Assembly (NCBI GenBank): GCA_016987375.1
Contig: PJRA01000323.1
Span: 1,081,125-1,092,881 of the forward strand
Length of the DNA stretch: 11,757 nucleotides
Reading direction: 5' to 3'
Source of the DNA: Brachionus koreanus
Taxonomy: Eukaryota > Rotifera > Eurotatoria > Ploima > Brachionidae
Part shown: positions 6,145-11,757 of the stretch, piece by piece
Layout: every line of letters starts with the position of its first letter
How positions within the stretch are numbered: position 1 is the first letter of the stretch
Position numbers and translations under genes: made by a program
The notes under the pieces: generated by a model
Database searches by the model: none
What the model saw: only the letters and a program-made list of their open reading frames with translations
What the model was told of the DNA's origin: nothing

Positions 6145-8148
6145 ATCAAGCTGGTTGAACAAACAAATAATTAAAAATGAAATTTAATTTATTGAGTTTA
6201 TTATGATTTACACCCAAATAAACCTTAATTTTGATAGAAAAAATTATTCATGAAATTTATTGGAGTTATTTTATTTAGACTTTACCTTAACAAAGAATAA
6301 AATTTTTAACAATAATTTATGAAAAAATATATTTAACAACAGATTAAGTTGGTGTAACTCAATAAATTTTCAAGCCAAAGAAGACACACTAAACTAAATA
6401 AAAAAAATTTCTATTTGACTTAAATTCATTTTTTTTAATTCAAAGAAACGTAATTTTTAAAAAAAAATATTTAAATTTTTTTTATAAATATTCAATCATC
6501 ATTAAGATGAAAAAAAAACAGAATTGTTTAAAAGTCAAGAACAATTTAACAATTTTATAATTAAATAAATAAAAATGGTTCAAAAAGCTTTTTGTTCAAA
6601 CTGATTTTCATTGATTTTCAAATAAAATTCAAAGTCTTTGACTTGGACTTTAAAAAAAATTTAAGAATCGGAATAACAATTTTCCGCAACAATTTTTTCA
6701 ATTAAAAAAATTCTTAAAAATTTGAAGAAAAATTATTCCTGTCCCTAGATTTGAATTTTAGAATTTTTAAAAATTATATTTATTATATTTTTAAATTATC
6801 TATTTTTTATTAATTTCCAAATGTAATTTTTTGTTGTTGATATTTTTTTACTCAAATTGTAATTTTGGTTGAGAAAAAATTGTCAATTTTCAATTGATTT
6901 ATCAACCGTATAATCTCCCCATTTTATTTTAAAAAAATTCTCTTTATTTATGGTCAATTCACTCAGAAAAAAAAATCACTTGAATAATTTAACTTAAATT
7001 TTACTTTAAAATTAAAATTTTAAAAATTTCCTTTGAAAAAATTTATCCAAGTAAATTCATTTTGTATTGACATTTTGTCTTTTGAATCTAAAAAGAAATT
7101 GTACTTTCTTTTTCTTTTATTAAAAAAATAAAAAAAAGTTAACAACTTTAATGAATTAAATAATTCTTTAGAGATGTATGATCTTTTTTTCTTTTCAACA
7201 TAGAATTTTTGAAAGGATGCTAACTTTCTAAGTCGAGACAAAACTTTTGAATATTTTTATTCAAGATTAATTAATGTGATCAAGAGATAAATGTTTAAGT
7301 TTTCAACATTTAGGAATTTAATTTTTATATTGTTTTTGTTTCAAAATTTGAATTATTTAACTTAAATACCTTTTTGTTAAATAACTTCAAATAACAATTA
7401 AATAAAAAAAATTTATTTCAATTTTGCAATTTTTCTATCAGTAATAATTTTTTCGTTTGAAAATAACCAAATAATAAATTTATTTCTTTTTCTATTAAAA
7501 TAAAAATAAAAAAATTGAAAAATTTTACTATCGGCTTTTTTATTCTGTTGACAAATTATTTTTTTTAAGATAATTGATAATTTGCCAATATTGAAGTTGT
7601 TTAAGTTATTCAAATAACTAAAACACCAATTCTAGTCAATTTAAATATCTCTTGTTACACATTGCAATTAAATGGTATCATGCATTTTATAGTATTTATT
7701 TTATAGTAAAAATATAATATGGGGATATTTATGTAAAATTGGTGAGTCTGGTGAAAGCATTCAAAGATGTCTCAAATATTTTGCTTCAGTTTGCTTGACG
7801 TGACAGCATTAGAAAATAAAAAAATATCAACGTTTCCTATTTTCCAAGTATAATCAATTGCATCCTAAATTTTTAGATACGATAATGCTATATTTGTGCT
7901 AATAATTTAGGATTAATTCAACGTTATCTTATCGCCTAACAACTATAATGTTTTATCTTATTTATTTTAATTTTAAACTCCTACTTTTATATCAATTTAA
8001 AATCAACACTAGTAAATTAGATTGAAAGTATCAAATAGCAGTGTTTTTGAAGCTCCAAAAAGATTTTCAAGCCAATCTTATAAAACCAACCTATTTAAAA
8101 AAGAATACTAAATTAAAATAAGTTAGTTGCAATAAAATTTTATTTTAT
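6145..8148. other. AT-rich intergenic DNA without a supported gene
   Basis: Two short minus-strand open frames, at 7020-7241 and 7413-7613, share a Phe/Tyr/Lys/Asn/Arg-rich composition. This is what translated A/T tracts give, and neither shows a domain or splice context. A TGACGT half-site occurs near 7797. I see no RNA gene and no transposon ends. Confidence 0.5.
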
Positions 8149-8510
8149 TTTAAAAAAACATGGTTTATTGAATCGTATCCACTTGAAATGTGTAATCATT
8201 TTGATTTATGTGAACCGCGAACAAACAACCATGTAGAAGGATTTCATTTCAGGAAATTAAACTAAATTAATTGCTTCAAAGAATCCAAATATTTATAACC
8301 TTTTTAATTTGATTAAGAGCTTCTAGTTAAAAATGAAGATTAAATGAAAATCAATTAGATTAGACGATTTAAATGTAGAAAAAAGTAAGAATTATTGTGA
8401 GAGACGACAAAATTAGCAAATGCAGAATCAACATTAGCATTATATTTGGATCATATGGCATTTTCAACTAAAATTCCTGTCAAAAATTATTATTAAAATG
8501 AAATAAAAAT
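8149..8510 (+). pseudogene. Decayed MULE transposase fragment
   Basis: Reading from 8149 gives FKKTWFIESYPLEMCNHFD and then EPRTNNHVEGFHFRKLN before a TAA. A one-base shift continues as KLIASKNPNIYNLFNLIKSF and then a stop. A further shift gives LANAESTLALYLDHMAF. The order matches the C-terminal part of the MULE transposase domain in animals: YF..TW, a Trp-Asn region, the hallmark RTNN..EG.H..LN, HPN(I/L)..F...L, and a late YLD motif. At least two frameshifts and several stops show it is dead. The upstream catalytic DDE half was not found. It points in the opposite direction to the ORF at 10333-10953, so the two are probably separate insertions. Confidence 0.7.
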
Positions 8511-8815
8511 AAATTTAAGTTTCTAATTTTTGAAAAAAATCAATAAAAATATATATTTTTCTTAAGAATGAGATTAAAAACTTGATTTTAATTTAGGAAA
8601 AAATAATAACAATTATGAAAATAAAATATTTTTAAAAATTAATTTTCTAACCATAATAATTTTTTTCTTGATATCACATTGATTTAAATTTATTACATCT
8701 TTTTTTGAACATGGGTAAAAGGTATCTCAAAGCAATTAATTTTACTTGTAAAAAAAAAACCCAATCCAATAGATATAATTAAAATAATATAATTAATTAA
8801 TAAAAGATATAATTA
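8511..8815. other. AT-rich DNA after the MULE fragment
   Basis: I see no gene here. Near 8770-8820 there is a loose direct repetition of agatataatt followed by aattaataaaag, leading into the hairpin at 8816. Confidence 0.5.
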
Positions 8816-8849
8816 ATAAAAGTATTACTAATTAAAGTAATACTTTTAT
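8816..8849. repeat. Perfect 14-bp hairpin
   Basis: The left arm ataaaagtattact (8816-8829) and right arm agtaatacttttat (8836-8849) are perfect inverted repeats around a six-base loop, aattaa. It could be a cruciform-forming site or the fused ends of a miniature element. No flanking duplication is evident. Confidence 0.9.
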
Positions 8850-10226
8850 CCTAAAATATTCATAAATAAATGAAATTTAACTGATCGACTAGAAATTCTA
8901 AAGAATTTACTTAAATGAATGAAATTTTAGGTTCAAAGAGGAAGAAGTAAAAATTGAAAAATTGTTTTCTAAAATGCAAATTTTCAGCTTGTTAAATAGA
9001 AAAGCGTACTTCTTTTTATTTTGATAAAAACAAATATTAGTAGCATAATAATATAGCTAAAATTTTCGTAACACAAAAATTTATTTTTTATTAATCAATA
9101 TTTTTCAAAAAATCAAAAAACAATCAAATTTTTTTCTTTTTGGATAAGCGGAAATTTACTTATAAAAAAGTCTATTTTTGGAAAGGTTCTAAAAAATCAT
9201 GAAAATAACAAAAAAAATTAAATGAAATTGGCTTAAAAAAGCCTGCCTTACCGAAAATAAATTAAGCAAATAAACAAGTAAATTTAATTTTTGAAAACTC
9301 GTGAGCTTTGAAGATTACTCTCCAAAAAAATAACTTTTTCACGTGTTTAAAATTAATAATGGTCTTGAAATAGTAATTAATAAATAAGGTTTTGCTGGGA
9401 CAATAGAATACAAACTTGAAGGAAATTTTACTGCAGCTGGTACTAATAATAAGTATCGGAATACAAAAATAAACAATTATTAAAAAATAAATTTTTAAAA
9501 GTTTTTATTCCTAAAATGAGAAGAGTTGATGGTAAACGCGTAAATTTTTTCCTCATCTTTAAAACAAAACTAAATGATTTAGAAATATTTTAATATTTAG
9601 TTATTTAAATGGACATGCTTAAAATTGCAAGCAATTTTAGAAAAAAGTTGATATAGATGCAGCTTCGCTGCACGCTCAATGCTCAAATTTAAAATAACAA
9701 GCCTGTCATGAAATCCATTTTTTAAAAAATGATCAGAAATTAATTGATTTCAATTGATATAAATAAAAAAAAATTAGCAGATTAAAAATTATGTTTATGA
9801 GTGAGCGGAAATATATTTAACTCTTGAATAATTAAATTCTCTAACTTGAAGTGTTTTGCTTACACTTTTAGCTTTTTGATTTAACAGGAAATTAAGAGAT
9901 GCAAAAAATAGCAATTTTTTTTAAAAGAAAAAGGTTCAATAAGACAATATTCTTCTAAATTTAGCTTTTGAAAAAGATTTCAATTGTACTTGTTTTTTTT
10001 GTTGATTTCTAAATTTAATATATCATTCAGATTTAATTTATTAATAAGAAACAGTTTTTCAGTTAGAAATATTTTTTTTTAATCGACTCTCGTCTTTTGA
10101 ACATTTTATTGTTAAAAATAAATTTTGTGCACTTTTTTTCAAAGAACTGCTTTTTTAAACTCCTTTGTCTCATTAACAGAGTAAAGAAAAAAGTTTGTGA
10201 TCCAAATCATAATAAAAAAGAATACG
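8850..10226. other. AT-rich intergenic DNA with small hairpins
   Basis: No intact gene is supported. Structures include aaaattgc-aa-gcaatttt (9621-9638) and tgcagc-ttc-gctgca (9658-9672), only 19 bases apart. A 31-codon open stretch on the plus strand at 9388-9483 (starting GFAGTIEYKLEGNFTAAGTN) has less AT-biased residues than its surroundings. It lacks a start codon and recognisable family, so it is at best a fossil exon. Confidence 0.45.
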
Positions 10227-10228
10227 TT

Positions 10229-10255
10229 TATTCTCACTTAAATTAAGTGAGAATA
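10229..10255. repeat. Palindrome L1 of left pair
   Basis: This is a 27-base palindrome with one central base and core ctcacttaaattaagtgag. The perfect pairing extends to 15-base arms, 10227-10241 and 10243-10257. It shares its core with three other sites in the window (10270, 11167, 11201) placed around the PHD-finger ORF. Confidence 0.92.
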
Positions 10256-10269
10256 AATAAAAACAATTT

Positions 10270-10284
10270 GACTTAATTTAAGTG
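10270..10284. repeat. Palindrome L2 of left pair
   Basis: The core gacttaatttaagtg is the same palindrome as L1 read on the other strand, with shorter pairing. Its centre is about 35 bases from that of L1, almost the same spacing as in the right pair. Confidence 0.75.
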
Positions 10285-10300
10285 TAAGTGTTAGCAATTT

Positions 10301-10306
10301 TTTATT
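10301..10306 (-). terminator. Polyadenylation signal of the PHD-finger gene
   Basis: AATAAA is read on the minus strand about 27 bases after the stop codon of the 10333-10953 ORF, a normal position for a compact 3' end. In DNA this AT-rich a chance match is possible. Confidence 0.45.
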
Positions 10307-10332
10307 ATATATAAAAAAAGAAATAAGGAAAA

Positions 10333-10953
10333 TTAATTAGAACAGTTATTACATTTCCAAATTTTCTTAATTGGAACATAAGTACGATTAACACATTTTA
10401 AATGAAAAAAAGATTGACAATTACCACATGAAATTGATTTTGATTCACAAAAAAGAGAACAAGTTTTACAAGATTTTAAAGAATTGAGAAAAATTTTAAA
10501 AGTATTTTCAAGCATCAATAAACCGTCGGTAGTAAAAAAGTCGAATAACTGGTCTTTTTTAAGCACATTTTTATCAATAAAACTACTTTGTAAAATTGAA
10601 ACTGGAATAAGTTGAGGGTTAACTTGAATGTCGTCTTCATCAATTAAGTCGATTTTATCGGCAAATTTACGAATATTGGCAAATTTAAGAACATAATTAA
10701 CACGTATCTCTGCTAAACAATTACAAGGTGCTACGAAACCTTGCTTAGGTCGTTGGCCAGTACTTGTGGTTATTATATCCTCTGGATTTCGATAATGTAT
10801 GCATTTAAGATGAATGTATTTCAAACTTTCCTCCTCTTTACTGCGTTTAGCACTACTAAAAGTGGTCCAAAGCGTAAAAGAGGTTTTAATATACTCGTTA
10901 AAAGACTGTAAAAAGTCATCAAAACTATTAAATTCTTGATCAATATTAATCAT
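10333..10953 (-). CDS. MULE-type N-terminal zinc domain plus PHD finger protein, 206 aa
   Basis: This intact single-exon ORF runs from ATG at 10953. Residues 8-90 (FNSFDDFLQSFNEYIKTS, then LKYIHLKCIHYR, GQRPKQG, CNCLAEIRVNY) match the FAR1/ZSWIM3-like N-terminal DNA-binding domain of MULE transposases. Putative zinc ligands are C51, H53, C77 and C79. Residues 162-204 form a complete C4HC3 PHD finger: C162, C165, C176, C179, H184, C187, C201 and C204, with the typical Trp (W199) two residues before the seventh ligand. PHD fingers usually read histone H3 tails. The transposase catalytic domain and SWIM finger are absent. The protein could be an accessory protein of a DNA transposon, or a domesticated derivative. 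Paired palindromes flank it on both sides. The domain calls are firm; the role is inference. Confidence 0.85.
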   Translation of the reverse strand: MINIDQEFNSFDDFLQSFNEYIKTSFTLWTTFSSAKRSKEEESLKYIHLKCIHYRNPEDIITTSTGQRPKQGFVAPCNCLAEIRVNYVLKFANIRKFADKIDLIDEDDIQVNPQLIPVSILQSSFIDKNVLKKDQLFDFFTTDGLLMLENTFKIFLNSLKSCKTCSLFCESKSISCGNCQSFFHLKCVNRTYVPIKKIWKCNNCSN

Positions 10954-10992
10954 TTTGAATTCCGAATAATTTAGAATTTGGTAAAAAAGTGG

Positions 10993-11005
10993 ATATATTT
11001 ATTGG
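10993..11005 (-). promoter_or_regulatory. Possible CCAAT/TATA-like promoter elements
   Basis: On the minus strand, CCAAT (11005-11001) is followed directly by a TATAT tract (10998-10993), about 40 bases upstream of the ATG at 10953. The spacing would suit a short 5' leader. The high AT content makes this weak evidence. Confidence 0.2.
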
Positions 11006-11166
11006 AATCATATAGAGCGAAGCAAGGTTGTTTTTTTTATTTTTTTAAGTGTCTTCATCTTTTTATTATCAGAATACTCAAAAGATAAATCAAATTTTTT
11101 AATTGATATTTTTTTAATTAGTATAAGCTTCAAAATACAAAATATAGGGGCATCTAAAAAAAATTA

Positions 11167-11193
11167 TATTCTCACTTAAATTACGTGAAAATA
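11167..11193. repeat. Palindrome R1 of right pair
   Basis: Its 27 bases match L1 except for a few changes (attacgtgaaaa in place of attaagtgagaa), so the left arm is intact and the right arm slightly degraded. It sits about 210 bases upstream of the PHD-finger ATG. Confidence 0.85.
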
Positions 11194-11200
11194 AATCAGC

Positions 11201-11227
11201 TATTCTCACTTAATTTAAGTGAAAATA
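11201..11227. repeat. Palindrome R2 of right pair
   Basis: The core cacttaatttaagtg is a perfect palindrome inside a 27-base match to the L1 family. Its centre is about 34 bases from that of R1, mirroring the L1-L2 spacing on the far side of the ORF. Confidence 0.88.
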
Positions 11228-11537
11228 AGTGCTCCCTTAAATAAATTGTTTAATGAAATTAATAAAACAGAAAACAGACTGAATTTAACTCGATCCTAAA
11301 TACTTATAATGTTAGCTAATAATGTTATTAATAATGTTAATAATGTTAGCAAATTAAAACAAATTCAAACAAATCTAACTTAACATATTGCATTTTAGTT
11401 TCTAATAATGTTTTTTCTTGGTATTTTAATTAAACAAACAATGCTTCTTTTTTAAATTATTTTCTTTCCTTAAGAAGTAAAAATAATAAACAAAATTTTG
11501 AAAAACGGCAATTAGCTTTAGCGATTATTTTAGATCT
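11228..11537. other. AT-rich DNA with a short tandem repeat
   Basis: A degenerate tandem of taatgtta units lies at about 11306-11350. No gene is seen. The upstream domains of the neighbouring reverse transcriptase fragment, such as the catalytic ADD motif, are not recognisable here. Confidence 0.5.
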
Positions 11538-11757
11538 TTACAAACTTCCTCAATAGAATAGGTCAGATGTTTATCTTAAGCTGGTCACTTACTTGGTCGT
11601 TGGAAATATTGAAAAATGTGGTGTAATGCATGTTGGCTCAAAAAATCCTTTGTTTAATTACACAATATTTAGTAGATACGGAACGAAGAATTTATCAAAA
11701 CAAATCTTGAAAAAGATCTGGGTGTTTATATTCAAAGTGACTTAAAATAGACTAAGC
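11538..11757 (+). pseudogene. Broken non-LTR retrotransposon reverse transcriptase, partial at right edge
   Basis: Plus-strand pieces in shifting frames give LQT, LNRI, WSLTWSLE, then NIEKCGVMHVGSKNP and, after another shift, NLEKDLGVYIQSDLK followed by TAG, T and K. This order matches the segment after the RT catalytic site in jockey/CR1/RTE-type LINEs: LQ.DL..L..WS..W...FN..KC.V.H.G..NP, then ERDLGV..S.DLKW..Q. The TAG falls exactly where Trp is conserved (TGG to TAG). Several frameshifts and stops mark it as dead. It continues past the window end. Confidence 0.75.

Noticed and set aside
7020..7613. Two short minus-strand frames with similar Lys/Arg/Phe/Asn-rich peptides, as if duplicated exons
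   Set aside because: The likeness comes from translated A/T tracts such as tttctttttct followed by A runs. There is no domain, start context or splice signal.
10229..11227. CRISPR-like array from the four repeated palindromes
   Set aside because: There are only two repeats on each side of a protein gene, with no regular spacers, in a eukaryotic context. Palindromic transposon or operator sites fit better.

Overview
The window looks like nuclear DNA of an AT-rich invertebrate. The coding parts form one minus-strand gene split by very short GT-AG introns of 51-70 bases, and the intergenic DNA is dominated by A/T runs. Small introns, extreme AT content and abundant MULE-type and non-LTR remnants would fit a monogonont rotifer such as Brachionus, but the organism is an inference, not something the sequence proves. 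There is no sign of bacterial gene organisation.

Left part (about 880-5400). Seven exons on the minus strand encode most of a RasGRP/CalDAG-GEF protein, a Ras-family guanine-nucleotide exchange factor. In transcript order they carry a Ser/Pro-rich N-terminal linker, the Ras exchanger motif (REM), the complete CDC25-type RasGEF domain, and a canonical first EF-hand. Exon phases agree at every junction. After the first EF-hand, the next plausible acceptor gives a tiny exon with a stop codon inside the second EF loop. Either this copy is short and lacks EF-hand 2 and the C1 domain, or the remaining exons lie off the left edge. The 5' end is also unresolved.

Between exons 2 and 3 (2341-4452) is an intron about 30 times longer than the others. 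It is filled with repeats: a 128-base duplication exactly 1350 bases apart, a structured repeat present twice with a hairpin and a possible covarying pseudoknot, and a GC-richer, LTR-like block with a frameshifted coding remnant.

Middle part (about 5400-10220). This is long AT-rich DNA with no intact gene. It contains a decayed plus-strand MULE transposase fragment near 8150-8510, a TG microsatellite and several perfect hairpins.

Right part. At 10333-10953 (minus) there is an intact 206-residue ORF that joins a FAR1/ZSWIM3-like MULE N-terminal zinc domain to a C-terminal PHD finger, with no transposase core. It is flanked on each side by a pair of near-identical palindromes, suggesting a mobile or formerly mobile unit. 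The right edge carries a broken piece of a non-LTR retrotransposon reverse transcriptase. In short, the region is one signalling gene embedded in, and invaded by, transposon debris.
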